DNA of 64,000 nucleotides from an uncultured Clostridium sp. (GCA_934717555.1 CAKUYY010000001.1:1-64000), one strand, 5' to 3'. Shown: positions 25,182-34,771, counted from the stretch's first letter. Notes: generated from the letters alone by a model not told the origin. Made by a program: numbers and translations.

Positions 25182-28100
25182 ATGTTGAAAAAGATACTCA
25201 AACGCGCGGTCGGGGCGGCTTTGGCCCTGTGCATGACAATGACCATGGTTACGTCCGCCGCGGCACAGCCCATTTATGAGGGAACCAGCGACTTCTATTC
25301 CATTTCCGCCAGAGCAGCGGAGAATAATTTGGCGTTACAGAAGGCGGCCACAGCCAGCGATGTGGAAGCCAACACAAGTTTTACCGCTGATTTGGCGGTG
25401 GATGGATCCACTGACACCCGTTGGGCCTCTAATGCGGATTATGCCATAATGAAAGCCCCAAAATGGTTGCGAATTGATTTTGGGGAACGCGTCACCTTTG
25501 ATAATGTGGAAATTCAATGGGAACAGCAGAATATCTATTCCTATCAGATCCAGGTATCTGACAATGGAAACCAGTGGAGTACGGTATATGAGAGGAATTC
25601 TGCCCCCACTACGAAAAATGAAAGCGTTTATCTTTCCACCCCTGCCGTAGGGCAGTATCTGCGCGTTTACATCACAGATTACAGGGCGGAGTGGCCTTCT
25701 GTGTCCATCTTTGAAGTAGGTGTTTACAACTCTTCTGCCGGCGGAGAGGATCCGGAAGAGCCCACTGGAAATTATCAAATTTATCCGATTCCCCAGAAGG
25801 TCACGGATTCGGACACCACTGTGGACATCACGGAGACGGTGAATGTCGTGGAAGAGGATGGAATTGATACGGTCACCCGGAATCGTGTGGAAGAAGTGCT
25901 GACGGAGCACGGATTACAGGTTCAATATAGCGAAGCGGCGGTAGAAGGGATGACAAACCTGTATATTGGAGTCAACGGTTCTACAGGAGCCGCCGACAGC
26001 CACGCCGATGTCCCGAGGGATGTCTTTGCCGAGGGAGAAAACAAGTATGATATGCATGTGGTCAAAGTCTTTGAAAACGGCGATATCGTGATTCTGGGTC
26101 AGGATACCGACGCCGCGTTCTATGGGCTGGCTACGCTGGAACAGATGCTGGACCAGACAAAGGAAAGCAAATTGAAGGTCTCCACCTTTGAGGACTATTC
26201 CTTCCAGAAATACCGTGGATGCGTAGAGGGGTACTACGGTTATCCCTGGAGCGTGGACGGTACCCTGAGCTGGTTCGACTTTGCCAAAAAGTACAAGATG
26301 AATACCTTCCTTTACGGACCCAAGACAGATCCCTATCATCTGGGAAAATGGGATGAGGATTATCCCACACAGGTCACGGAAGAGGAATCTAAAATAGGGA
26401 TCCGCACCCAGGAAGAAATGCAGCAGTTCGCGGAAAAGGCCGCGGAGTGCAATGTGGATTTCGTATGGGTAGCCCATCCTGCTATGAAGAAGCCCATTGA
26501 TTTCACCAATCAAGAGACCGTCAACGAGGGAATCGAGCGGTTGATGACCAAGTTTGACCATATGTATCAGCTGGGCGTTCGTCAGTTCGGTGTATTTGTG
26601 GACGATATTGAACCCAGTGCAGCGGCGTCTTCCTGCGATATGCAGGCGTATCTCATCGATACGTTGCAGAAGAAATTGTATGAGACGTACAATCAGGAGG
26701 GAACTGCCCCGGAGGATATGATAAAACCCTTGTTCTTCACACCGGCCTGGTATACCACAGTGACAAGCGGCGCTTCTGCCTATTTGCCCAAGTTTAAGAA
26801 TGTGCATCCGGATATTGAGATCTGCTTTACCGGCAGGGATGTATTCTCCGGCATCAGCAACGCTGACGCGACCACCTATAAAAACTGGATTGGACGTACC
26901 CCTGTTTTCTGGTGGAATTATCCGGTGAACGATAATCGGGACAGCGTTTACTACACAAATCCCATTAACTACTACTATTCTCAGGATTCTAACCCCACCA
27001 ATCTGAAGGGGATTCTCTCCAATCCCATGAACTTCTCAGAATCTTCCAAAGTGGCGTTCTTTGGCGTTGCAGATTACGCCTGGAATCCCAATGCTTTTGA
27101 CGCTCAGGAAAACTGGGAGAACTGCTTTGATGCCATTATCCCCGATGACCCGGAAATGGCTGCCGCTTTGAAGGTAGTATACGGCAGCTTGAATAACAAA
27201 TATGAGCCCATGGATCTGCAAAGGCTCTATTCCCAGTATTCAGGCGGCGACACCAGTGCGGCAGCCAGCCTGAAAGAGAAAATGTATGAAATCATGGATT
27301 CCGTGGAAAAGCTGGAAACCCTGAAGGACAGCGAAAATCCTGCTTACCGTTTACTGGTGGAGGAGGCACAGACTTCCTTTAACAAGCTTTATGATATGGC
27401 GGCTGCTATCGGCGGGGCCATGGCGGTGGTTTCCTCCAACGACCCCTTGGAGCAGGCTCACGGATATTACCTGTCCAAAGCTGCTTATGAGCGGCTGCAT
27501 ATCGAGCGCAATCCCCGCTATGAGATTGTGGCTCTGGAGGGTTCCGGCGAGGACATTTATTACAATATTTTGCAGGCGATCCCCTCTGATGAAAAGATGA
27601 GACCCTTTGTAGAGACCGCCGCTGTGGCAATCCGGGATTTCGATGTATCAGGGCTGGATACCAGCGCGGCAGAGATTCAAAATGTTTCGATTACTCCCAA
27701 CGAGAATGTAGAGGTACAGCAGGGAACTACCCGTGCGTTTACCGCTGAGGTGGTCGCTGGCCAGGAGAATCTCGATGATGTAATCTGGTCGGTGGAAGGG
27801 GCCACCGGGGAGAATACCACCATTTCTCTTAACGGCGTTCTTTCCATGGACAACAACGAGCTTTCTCCCACAATTGTTGTGAAAGCTACTTCTGCTTATG
27901 ACGCCACCAAGAGTGCCACAGTGACCGTAACGGTGACAGATCGGGTTTATGAAGATCCCACCATCCCAGTCAATCTCAGCACTTCCGCTCAGGTGTTAGG
28001 AGCGTCCGGCAGACCGGCGGCAGGCGAAGGACCAGAGAATATATTCGACGATAACGACGGAACAAAATGGTGTCCCGGCGACAATAGTCGTTATAACCAA

Positions 28101-30146
28101 TGGGTCGCTTTTGATCTGGGAGCGGAGAAGGTTATTTCTAAATGGCAGCTGGTCAATGCGGGCGTGGAGGATGTCATCAATATTTCTTCCAACTATTCCC
28201 TCCAGGTGCTCAATGACCCGGACGTGACGGAAGAAGAATTGAAAGATTTTGACTATTTATCCAATGATACCAATTGGAAGACCATAGCTGAATACAGAGG
28301 CAATACAGAGAATATTACCAACTATACTTTTGAGGAACCCCAGAAAGGGCGCTATTTCCGTTTGTATGTTGCGGACGGATGCCAGCCCAGCGTGCGTTAT
28401 CCCGCCACCCGTATCTTTGAATGCCGTGTTTATGGTGTGGATAAAGCCGCAGTGGAAAATACTTACAACTTAACCATTGATCCTGAGATCGCCAACGGTA
28501 CGTTGGAAGTCGACTCTGAACATTATGAAGCAGGTGCAAAGGTCAATATCCGGATTTTCCCCGCCGATGGTTATCAATTGAAAGCCGGTTCCCTGCAATA
28601 CAACGGAACTCCTGTGGAAGGCAAGAGTTTTATCATGCCGGAGGAGGATGTGGTTCTGACCGCTGAGTTTGAGCCCATCTCCCAGGGAGAGACTTATCAT
28701 ATCACCATTGGGGACATGGAAAATGGAACGGTCCAGGCAGATAAGACCACGGCCGCAGAAGGCGAGATAGTAACGGTAACGGTTCTTCCGAATGAGGGAT
28801 ATCAGCTGCAGGAGGGCAGCCTGATGGTAAACGGTACTCCGATAGAGGGAAATTCCTTTGTGATGCCGGCCCAGGATGTGACCATCACCGCAGTGTTTGA
28901 GCAGATTATTGTTGTAGAGACCTATGACATTACGGTTGAAGCCATGGAAAATGGAACCATTCAAGTGGATAAGACAGAAGCAAAGGCAGGGGAACAGGTG
29001 AATGTCACCGTCGTTCCAAATGAGGGATATCAGCTGCAGGAAGGCAGCCTGATGGCAAATGGTACCCCGATAGAGGGAAATTCCTTTGTGATGCCGGCCC
29101 AGGATGTCACCATTACCGCGGTATTTGAGCAGATTGCCGTGGAAGAGACCTATCAAATTACTGTCGATGCCATGGAAAATGGAACCATTCAAGTGGATAA
29201 GGCAGAAGCCAAAGAAGGGGAACAGGTGAATGTCACCATTGTTCCAAATGAGGGATATCAGCTGCAGGAAGGCAGCCTGATGGCAAACGGTACCCCGATA
29301 GAGGGAAATTCCTTTGTGATGCCGGCGCAGGATGTCACCATCACTGCAGTGTTTGAAAAGATTCCCAGCACAGTTGTCACCGAAGTTCTCGAGAGTGTGA
29401 TCGCCGGTGCGGAAACATTAAAGGAAAGCGGAGCCCTGGATAACTGCATGGAAGCTGTGGTCACAGAGTTTAACGCCGCTTTGGACGCTGCAAAGGCTAT
29501 GCTTTCTAATGGGGATGCCACACAGGAGGATATCAACGCCGCTACCAAACGACTGTTAGATGCTATGGCCAAAGTCGATTGGAAACAAGGGGACAAGACA
29601 GTCCTGCAAGTGGCCGTGGATATTGCCTGTACCATCTATGAGAATATTGATCTCTATGTAGAAGAGGGCAAGCAGGAATTCTTGGATGCCCTCGCCAAAG
29701 GCGAAGAACTGCTTAACAGTGGTAATGCCTGGGATGATGAGATCCAGGCCGCGGCGGATGCCCTGATTGAAGCCATGTCCAACCTGCGGATGGCCCCCAA
29801 CAAGGATATCCTCAATGACATGATCCAAAACGCCCAGGGATATGATTTAAGCCTATACACAGAAAAAAGCGCTGCTATGCTGCGTTCCGCTTTGTCCAAT
29901 GCACAGGCGGTCGCTGCCGACCCCAACGCCACCCAAGAGGAAGTGGACACCGCTGCCCACACCTTACAGGCGGCCCTCAGCGGGCTGACCTTTGTGACCG
30001 GCGGCACTCCCCTTGATACCGTAGATCCTGTGGGAGAAGGAACAGCTCCCACCAAGACAGGGGACAGCGGCTTCGCAGGATTGTCTGTGCTGGCCTTGAC
30101 CAGCGCGGCGGCCGTGGTACTCCTGAAGAAGAGAACCCAACGCTAA
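25182..30146 (+). CDS. Secreted multi-domain GH84 beta-N-acetylglucosaminidase
   Basis: Exported glycosidase expected to remove terminal GlcNAc from glycans (NagJ/hyaluronidase type, GH84). Order: signal peptide (1-28); F5/8-type C (CBM32) ~46-183; GH84 N-terminal domain ~197-335; catalytic domain ~340-620 with KYRGCVEGYYGYPW and the catalytic Asp pair D474/D475 in FVDDIE; helical domain to ~830; Ig-like domain ~830-925; second CBM32 ~929-1086; four InlB-B/flg_new-like repeats (~76 residues each, 1094-1398); three FIVAR-like helical modules (~1400-1600); C-terminal PTKTGD, hydrophobic helix and KKRTQR. The end resembles a sorting signal but with TKTGD in place of LPxTG. AAGGAGG precedes the ATG; the gene stands alone between promoter and terminator. 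Confidence 0.93.
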   Translation: MLKKILKRAVGAALALCMTMTMVTSAAAQPIYEGTSDFYSISARAAENNLALQKAATASDVEANTSFTADLAVDGSTDTRWASNADYAIMKAPKWLRIDFGERVTFDNVEIQWEQQNIYSYQIQVSDNGNQWSTVYERNSAPTTKNESVYLSTPAVGQYLRVYITDYRAEWPSVSIFEVGVYNSSAGGEDPEEPTGNYQIYPIPQKVTDSDTTVDITETVNVVEEDGIDTVTRNRVEEVLTEHGLQVQYSEAAVEGMTNLYIGVNGSTGAADSHADVPRDVFAEGENKYDMHVVKVFENGDIVILGQDTDAAFYGLATLEQMLDQTKESKLKVSTFEDYSFQKYRGCVEGYYGYPWSVDGTLSWFDFAKKYKMNTFLYGPKTDPYHLGKWDEDYPTQVTEEESKIGIRTQEEMQQFAEKAAECNVDFVWVAHPAMKKPIDFTNQETVNEGIERLMTKFDHMYQLGVRQFGVFVDDIEPSAAASSCDMQAYLIDTLQKKLYETYNQEGTAPEDMIKPLFFTPAWYTTVTSGASAYLPKFKNVHPDIEICFTGRDVFSGISNADATTYKNWIGRTPVFWWNYPVNDNRDSVYYTNPINYYYSQDSNPTNLKGILSNPMNFSESSKVAFFGVADYAWNPNAFDAQENWENCFDAIIPDDPEMAAALKVVYGSLNNKYEPMDLQRLYSQYSGGDTSAAASLKEKMYEIMDSVEKLETLKDSENPAYRLLVEEAQTSFNKLYDMAAAIGGAMAVVSSNDPLEQAHGYYLSKAAYERLHIERNPRYEIVALEGSGEDIYYNILQAIPSDEKMRPFVETAAVAIRDFDVSGLDTSAAEIQNVSITPNENVEVQQGTTRAFTAEVVAGQENLDDVIWSVEGATGENTTISLNGVLSMDNNELSPTIVVKATSAYDATKSATVTVTVTDRVYEDPTIPVNLSTSAQVLGASGRPAAGEGPENIFDDNDGTKWCPGDNSRYNQWVAFDLGAEKVISKWQLVNAGVEDVINISSNYSLQVLNDPDVTEEELKDFDYLSNDTNWKTIAEYRGNTENITNYTFEEPQKGRYFRLYVADGCQPSVRYPATRIFECRVYGVDKAAVENTYNLTIDPEIANGTLEVDSEHYEAGAKVNIRIFPADGYQLKAGSLQYNGTPVEGKSFIMPEEDVVLTAEFEPISQGETYHITIGDMENGTVQADKTTAAEGEIVTVTVLPNEGYQLQEGSLMVNGTPIEGNSFVMPAQDVTITAVFEQIIVVETYDITVEAMENGTIQVDKTEAKAGEQVNVTVVPNEGYQLQEGSLMANGTPIEGNSFVMPAQDVTITAVFEQIAVEETYQITVDAMENGTIQVDKAEAKEGEQVNVTIVPNEGYQLQEGSLMANGTPIEGNSFVMPAQDVTITAVFEKIPSTVVTEVLESVIAGAETLKESGALDNCMEAVVTEFNAALDAAKAMLSNGDATQEDINAATKRLLDAMAKVDWKQGDKTVLQVAVDIACTIYENIDLYVEEGKQEFLDALAKGEELLNSGNAWDDEIQAAADALIEAMSNLRMAPNKDILNDMIQNAQGYDLSLYTEKSAAMLRSALSNAQAVAADPNATQEEVDTAAHTLQAALSGLTFVTGGTPLDTVDPVGEGTAPTKTGDSGFAGLSVLALTSAAAVVLLKKRTQR
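28461..29375 (+). repeat. Four tandem 228-231 bp repeats inside GH84 gene
   Basis: Units begin at 28461 (77 codons, divergent), 28692, 28920 and 29148 (76 codons each). The last three share long identical stretches (for example GAATGAGGGATATCAGCTGC and GATAGAGGGAAATTCCTTTG), so they arose by recent duplication. Each encodes NGT..., GYQL.EGSL..NGTP.EG.SF.MP..DV..TA.F. Confidence 0.95.
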
Positions 30147-30176
30147 AAGGAGTTCCAGCTGTTTAAAATTTGATGA

Positions 30177-30218
30177 GGAAAAGCCCTTTCCAGGAGTATG
30201 GAAGGGGCTTTCCTTTTT
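30177..30218 (+). terminator. GH84 gene terminator
   Basis: GGAAAAGCCCTTTCC pairs with GGAAGGGGCTTTCC; TTTTT follows. Confidence 0.88.
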
Positions 30219-30233
30219 GTTGCTTTTAGGCTT

Positions 30234-30257
30234 AAGAAAACCCCGGTTCTACCGGGG
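30234..30257 (-). terminator. Second minus-strand terminator
   Basis: CCCCGG TAGAA CCGGGG on the minus strand followed by TTTTCTT. Backup to the terminator at 30264-30308. Confidence 0.55.
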
Positions 30258-30263
30258 GTAAAT

Positions 30264-30308
30264 AAAAAAAGCCTTGGCAAATAAATTCGTGTAAGCCAGC
30301 AGTAAGGC
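30264..30308 (-). terminator. Minus-strand intrinsic terminator
   Basis: On the minus strand GCCTT..GGC pairs with GCC..AAGGC and is followed directly by seven T. No minus-strand protein gene ends here. Confidence 0.65.
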
Positions 30309-30613
30309 AAAAGAAATGGACCTGTTTTCCTTAAGAAAATTTAGTAAGAGGAAATGCACAAACTCCTAAGAATAACTGTAAACCTTAAACAGGCAAGTAT
30401 GACTGGTTTACCAGTTGCAGAGCGAGCGATGCGGTGATATTTTTCAGTACCCATTCCGGGGATCAGCAAGTACTGATCCCTCTGGGGCCTGAGAAAATAA
30501 CTCGTTCACTAGAGGTTTTCTTGTAAAAATAATAGAATGGAAAAGGGAAAGGCATATGGTAGGAATCGGCGTCAAAGTTTTTACCATAGGTCAAAAATAA
30601 ATCGGCAGAATAA
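30264..30613 (-). ncRNA. Candidate ~350-nt independently transcribed RNA, unidentified
   Basis: A minus-strand promoter (30648-30620) and two successive minus-strand terminators bracket ~350 nt without a credible reading frame. Hairpins in the interval (minus strand): AGAAAA/TTTTCT enclosing CTC/GAG; AGGGATCAG/CTGATCCC; ACTGG/CCAGT; a long-range CAGGC/GCCTG and CCTGTTT/AAACAGG. The sequence does not match the hallmarks I know for tmRNA, RNase P RNA, 6S or SRP RNA. The rest of the 628-bp gap 30147-30774 holds the GH84 terminator and the malQ promoter. Confidence 0.45.
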
Positions 30614-30619
30614 CAACAA

Positions 30620-30648
30620 ATTATACAAAATATATTCAATTGATACAA
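30620..30648 (-). promoter_or_regulatory. Promoter of the candidate RNA
   Basis: On the minus strand TTGTAT, 17 nt, TATAAT. Confidence 0.6.
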
Positions 30649-30678
30649 ACAAAGATACACAGAATGCATCAAAACCTA

Positions 30679-30710
30679 TTGAATCCTTTTGTCCTTTATG
30701 CTACTATAAA
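30679..30710 (+). promoter_or_regulatory. Possible malQ promoter
   Basis: TTGAAT followed by 17 nt and TACTAT, overlapping a TATAAA. A small GAAGGTTTC/GAAACTTC hairpin lies in the leader. Confidence 0.45.
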
Positions 30711-30774
30711 AATAAAGAAATTGGAAGGTTTCTAAAAAGGAAACTTCTAAAATAAAGAAATGAGAGAATAGTTT

Positions 30775-32286
30775 ATGACACGACACGCGGGTATCTTGAT
30801 GCATATCACCTCCCTGCCCTCCCCATATGGGATTGGGACTATGGGGAAGGCGGCTTATGAGTTCGCAGATTTCCTTCAGCAGGCGGGGCAGACCTATTGG
30901 CAGCTGCTGCCGGTGGGGCCCACCGGTTACGGGGATTCCCCTTACCAGTCGTTTTCCACCTATGCGGGGAACCCTTACCTGATTGACCTGGATCTTTTGG
31001 CGGAAGAAGGGTTGTTATTCCCGGAGGACTACCAGAATTTAGATTGGGGGACAGACCCGGAAGCGGTGGATTTCGGGGGTTTGTATCACAACCGGTTTAC
31101 CGTACTGCGCCGGGCCTTTGAACAGGGAAAACAAAAGGATCTGAAAGATTACCACCGCTTTACAAAAAAGAACAGGGATTGGCTGGACGATTACGCCCTA
31201 TTCATGGCGGTAAAGGCCCATTTTGACCAGAGGGCATGGTACCAATGGCCGGATGAGGGAATCCGGATGCATAAAAAGAAAAGTGTGGAACGGTATCAGT
31301 CCTTGCTGAAAGAAGACATTTCTTTTTGGAAATATGTACAATACCTGTTTTTTACCCAATGGGAACAGCTGAAGGCATACGTGAACGGGCTTGGAATCCG
31401 CCTGTTTGGGGATATGCCTATTTATGTAGCCCTGGACAGCGCCGACGCCTGGGCACATCCAGAAGTGTTCTGGCTGGACAAGGAGCGCCGCCCGGTCTGT
31501 GTGGCGGGATGCCCGCCGGATTATTTTTCGGAAACAGGGCAGCTATGGGGGAATCCCCTGTATGACTGGAAATATTTGAAAAAGACCCATTACGGCTGGT
31601 GGATGCAGCGCCTCCGCCACGCTTCCAGGCTTTTTGACGTTACCCGCATTGACCACTTCCGGGCGTTTCACAATTATTATGCCATTCCCTACGGTGCGGA
31701 GAACGCTGTCAAAGGCGAATGGAAAAAGGGGCCCGGCATGGACTTTTTCCGTACCCTTCGCCACACGTTGGGGGATATCCCCATCATCGCAGAAGACCTG
31801 GGCTTTTTGACCCCCGGGGTACACCGCCTGCTCAGGCAGACCGGGTATCCAGGCATGAAAATTTTGCAGTTCGCTTTCGATTCCGGGGAAGAAAGCAACT
31901 ATCTTCCCCATCATTACGACGCCAACAGCGTCGTTTATACGGGAACCCATGACAACGATACCACGGCAGGCTGGTTTGCAGCGGCAAAACCCGCCGACAA
32001 GGATTTCGCGGTACAGTACTGCCGTCTTACCAAGTCGGAAGGGTACCATTGGGGATTGATCCGGACCGCATACGCCAGCGTCAGTTTTCTGGCTGTGGCC
32101 CAGATGCAGGATTTCCTGGGCCTGCCTTCCCGATGCCGGATGAATACCCCTTCCACCGCCCAGGGGAATTGGCAGTGGAGAATGAAGGCCGGGGCGGCCA
32201 CCCCGGCATTGGCAAAAAAGATCCGGAAATTAGCCGCCTTGTATGGCAGAATGGAGCGTCAAGATGATCAAGCTGATGAAAAATAA
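30775..32286 (+). CDS. malQ: 4-alpha-glucanotransferase (amylomaltase, GH77)
   Basis: Transfers maltodextrin segments between 1,4-glucans in the cytoplasm. The 503-residue protein opens RHAGILMHITSLPSPYGIG and carries GH77 motifs FGDMPIYVALDSADAW, TRIDHFRAF (nucleophile Asp), IAEDLGF (acid/base Glu) and GTHDNDTTAGW. The binding site before the ATG is weak (GAGAG). glgP begins 23 nt before its stop, so both are translated from one mRNA and together degrade maltodextrin or glycogen to glucose-1-phosphate and glucose. Confidence 0.96.
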   Translation: MTRHAGILMHITSLPSPYGIGTMGKAAYEFADFLQQAGQTYWQLLPVGPTGYGDSPYQSFSTYAGNPYLIDLDLLAEEGLLFPEDYQNLDWGTDPEAVDFGGLYHNRFTVLRRAFEQGKQKDLKDYHRFTKKNRDWLDDYALFMAVKAHFDQRAWYQWPDEGIRMHKKKSVERYQSLLKEDISFWKYVQYLFFTQWEQLKAYVNGLGIRLFGDMPIYVALDSADAWAHPEVFWLDKERRPVCVAGCPPDYFSETGQLWGNPLYDWKYLKKTHYGWWMQRLRHASRLFDVTRIDHFRAFHNYYAIPYGAENAVKGEWKKGPGMDFFRTLRHTLGDIPIIAEDLGFLTPGVHRLLRQTGYPGMKILQFAFDSGEESNYLPHHYDANSVVYTGTHDNDTTAGWFAAAKPADKDFAVQYCRLTKSEGYHWGLIRTAYASVSFLAVAQMQDFLGLPSRCRMNTPSTAQGNWQWRMKAGAATPALAKKIRKLAALYGRMERQDDQADEK

Positions 32287-34771
32287 TAAAAATGTTCTTC
32301 TGTGGGAACAGGTAACCTTGCTTTCCCACAGCCTTTATTGCAAGGAAATTGAGCAATTGTCCCCCGGACAGCTGCACAACGTTTTGGGGCGGGCGGTGAC
32401 TGCGCGGATTATGGAAGACTGGCGGCGCAGCAAAGAGGAGCACGCCTCCCGCCGCCGTGCGTATTATTTTTCTGCGGAATTCCTGATGGGCCGGATGGTG
32501 GGCAATAACCTGTATGCCCTGGGCATTCTGGAGGATGCACGCCGCCTGTTTGCCCGGAAGGGAATAGACTTGGACACCCGGATGGAGGATGTGGAGGACG
32601 CAGCCCTGGGAAACGGGGGCTTAGGGCGGCTGGCGGCCTGTTTTTTGGATTCCGCCGCTACCCATAACATCCCGTTGGACGGCTATGGGATCCGCTATAA
32701 GGATGGGCTATTCAAGCAAGGGATCGCCAATGGATACCAGACGGAAAGCGCCGATGACTGGCAGAAGGAAGGGGACCCCTGGAGTGTGCGCCGGGAAGAG
32801 GACGCGGTAGAGGTATCCTTTTCCGGACAGACGGTGCGGGCGGTGCCTTACGATATGGCGGTGATCGGCTACGGAGGACGCCATATCAATACCCTGCGCC
32901 TGTGGCAGAGCGAGCCTGTCACCGAATTCCATTTTGATTTATTCAACGACCAGCGGTATCAGGAAGCCGTGGCGGAGAAAAACGCGGCGGAGGATATCTC
33001 CCGGGTGCTGTATCCCAACGACAGCACTGACGAAGGCCGCAGGCTGCGCCTGAAACAGCAGTATTTCTTTTGCAGCGCTTCCCTGCAGGATATTATCAAA
33101 CGGTATCATAAAAACTATGGGGACGGCTATGAGAAGTTCGCTTCCCATTGCGCGATCCAGCTGAACGATACCCACCCCACTGTGGCTATCCCGGAATTGA
33201 TCCGCCTATTGGAAGCAGATGGATTGTCCTTCGGGGAAGCGTTTGTAATCGCGCAAAAGACGTTCCACTATACCAACCATACCATTATGGCGGAAGCCTT
33301 GGAAAAGTGGGGGATCGACCTGTTCCGCAGCGTCCTGCCGCAGGTATATGAGATGATAGAAAAAATCAATGACAGGCTGATTCAAGAATGGCGGCCCCGG
33401 TATCCTTTGCCGGAGCCGCCGCAGAAGAGGCTCCCCAAAAAGGAAAAAGATCAAAAGATCAAAAAGGAGCAAAAAGACGGTTTAGAAAAAATAGTACAGG
33501 AGGCTGAGCCGGCAGAGGAAGAAATTGAGGCGCCGCCTGTTCCCGAGGAAGATCCCTTGGAACCCTGGAAAATCCTGTCCGGCGGGGTAATCCATATGGC
33601 CCGCCTGGCCATTTATGCTTCCAGCCACGTCAATGGGGTGGCCAAGATCCATACAGAAATTCTCAAGGAGGATACGCTCAAGGAATGGTACGCATGGTAC
33701 CCGGAACGCTTCCAGAATAAGACAAACGGCATTACCCAGCGCAGGTGGCTGGGGCTTTGCAATCCGGAGTTTTCCCAAATGATCACCGACCTGATCGGGG
33801 AGGACTGGATCACGGATTTGAGCCAGATCAAGCGATTGGAAAAACAGATCAATCCTTCCACCATCGCCCGGTTCCAGCGGATCAAACAGGAAAAGAAGCG
33901 CCAGCTTTGCGCGTGGATTGAGAAAAAAGAAGGGGTATCCTTGGATCCTTCCTTTGTGTTTGATATCCAGGTCAAACGTCTGCATGAGTACAAGCGGCAG
34001 CTGCTCAACGCTTTTTCCATTCTGGATATCTATTACCGGATCAAAAAGGGAAAATTGCCGGACTTTACCCCGACGGCGTTCCTGTTTGGGGCCAAAGCGG
34101 CGCCTGGCTATTTCCGGGCCAAAGGTATTATCAAATATATCAACGAAATCGCAAAGCTGATCGACAAGGACCCAGACACGGCCGATAAGATGAAAGTGGT
34201 CTTTGTTTCCAACTATAACGTTTCCTACGCGGAAAAACTGATGCCTGCGGCGGATATTTCCGAACAGATTTCCACGGCGGGGACAGAGGCTTCCGGTACG
34301 GGGAATATGAAACTCATGCTCAACGGGGCGGTAACACTGGGCACATACGACGGGGCCAATATTGAGATTGTGGAGCAGGCTGGGGAGGAAAATAACTATA
34401 TCTTTGGGGCACGTGTGGAAGAGATCAGCCGGATGAAGGCAACCTATGATCCCAAAAAGATTTATGAACATGACGCAAGGACCCGCCGGATTGTGGATAC
34501 CCTGGTAGACGGTACGTTTGACGACGGGGGCACAGGGATGTTCCGGGAACTGTACACCTCTTTGCTGGAAGGGGCTTCCTGGCACAGCCCGGACCATTAT
34601 TTCCTGCTGTATGACCTGCCCTTATATACAGAGGCGAAATTACGGGCGATCCAGGACTATAAGGATCGGGAATCTTTTGGGCGCAAATGTTTGATGAACG
34701 CCGCCAACGCGGGAATGTTCTCCAGCGACCGTACGATTCAACAATACGCCTCAGAGCTTTGGAATCTGTAG
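32264..34771 (+). CDS. glgP: Glycogen/maltodextrin phosphorylase (GT35) with charged insertion
   Basis: Phosphorolytic release of glucose-1-phosphate from alpha-1,4-glucans, PLP-dependent. From ATG 32264 (GGAG 7 nt upstream) the protein has 835 residues. Conserved segments: GNGGLGRLAACFLDS, LNDTHPTVAIPELIR, KTNGITQRRWL, FDIQVKRLHEYKRQLLN and the PLP region EASGTGNMKLMLNGAVT. Between the segment ending EWRPRYP and WKILSGGVIHMARLA (~residues 381-435) there is a Lys/Glu/Pro-rich low-complexity stretch about 35-40 residues longer than in typical GlgP, encoded around 33411-33570. It starts inside malQ (23-nt overlap). Confidence 0.95.
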   Translation: MIKLMKNNKNVLLWEQVTLLSHSLYCKEIEQLSPGQLHNVLGRAVTARIMEDWRRSKEEHASRRRAYYFSAEFLMGRMVGNNLYALGILEDARRLFARKGIDLDTRMEDVEDAALGNGGLGRLAACFLDSAATHNIPLDGYGIRYKDGLFKQGIANGYQTESADDWQKEGDPWSVRREEDAVEVSFSGQTVRAVPYDMAVIGYGGRHINTLRLWQSEPVTEFHFDLFNDQRYQEAVAEKNAAEDISRVLYPNDSTDEGRRLRLKQQYFFCSASLQDIIKRYHKNYGDGYEKFASHCAIQLNDTHPTVAIPELIRLLEADGLSFGEAFVIAQKTFHYTNHTIMAEALEKWGIDLFRSVLPQVYEMIEKINDRLIQEWRPRYPLPEPPQKRLPKKEKDQKIKKEQKDGLEKIVQEAEPAEEEIEAPPVPEEDPLEPWKILSGGVIHMARLAIYASSHVNGVAKIHTEILKEDTLKEWYAWYPERFQNKTNGITQRRWLGLCNPEFSQMITDLIGEDWITDLSQIKRLEKQINPSTIARFQRIKQEKKRQLCAWIEKKEGVSLDPSFVFDIQVKRLHEYKRQLLNAFSILDIYYRIKKGKLPDFTPTAFLFGAKAAPGYFRAKGIIKYINEIAKLIDKDPDTADKMKVVFVSNYNVSYAEKLMPAADISEQISTAGTEASGTGNMKLMLNGAVTLGTYDGANIEIVEQAGEENNYIFGARVEEISRMKATYDPKKIYEHDARTRRIVDTLVDGTFDDGGTGMFRELYTSLLEGASWHSPDHYFLLYDLPLYTEAKLRAIQDYKDRESFGRKCLMNAANAGMFSSDRTIQQYASELWNL

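Noticed and set aside
28470..29192. 240-codon minus-strand frame with internal repeats
   Set aside because: Mirror of the tandem stalk repeats of the GH84 gene; its repeats merely follow the coding repeats.
28461..29375. CRISPR array
   Set aside because: Units are 228-231 bp, contiguous and coding, without spacers; no cas genes in the window.
30463..30672. 69-codon minus-strand gene between GH84 gene and malQ
   Set aside because: Its start lies upstream of the predicted minus-strand transcription start, composition is low-complexity (Phe/Tyr/Ser) and no binding site is present.
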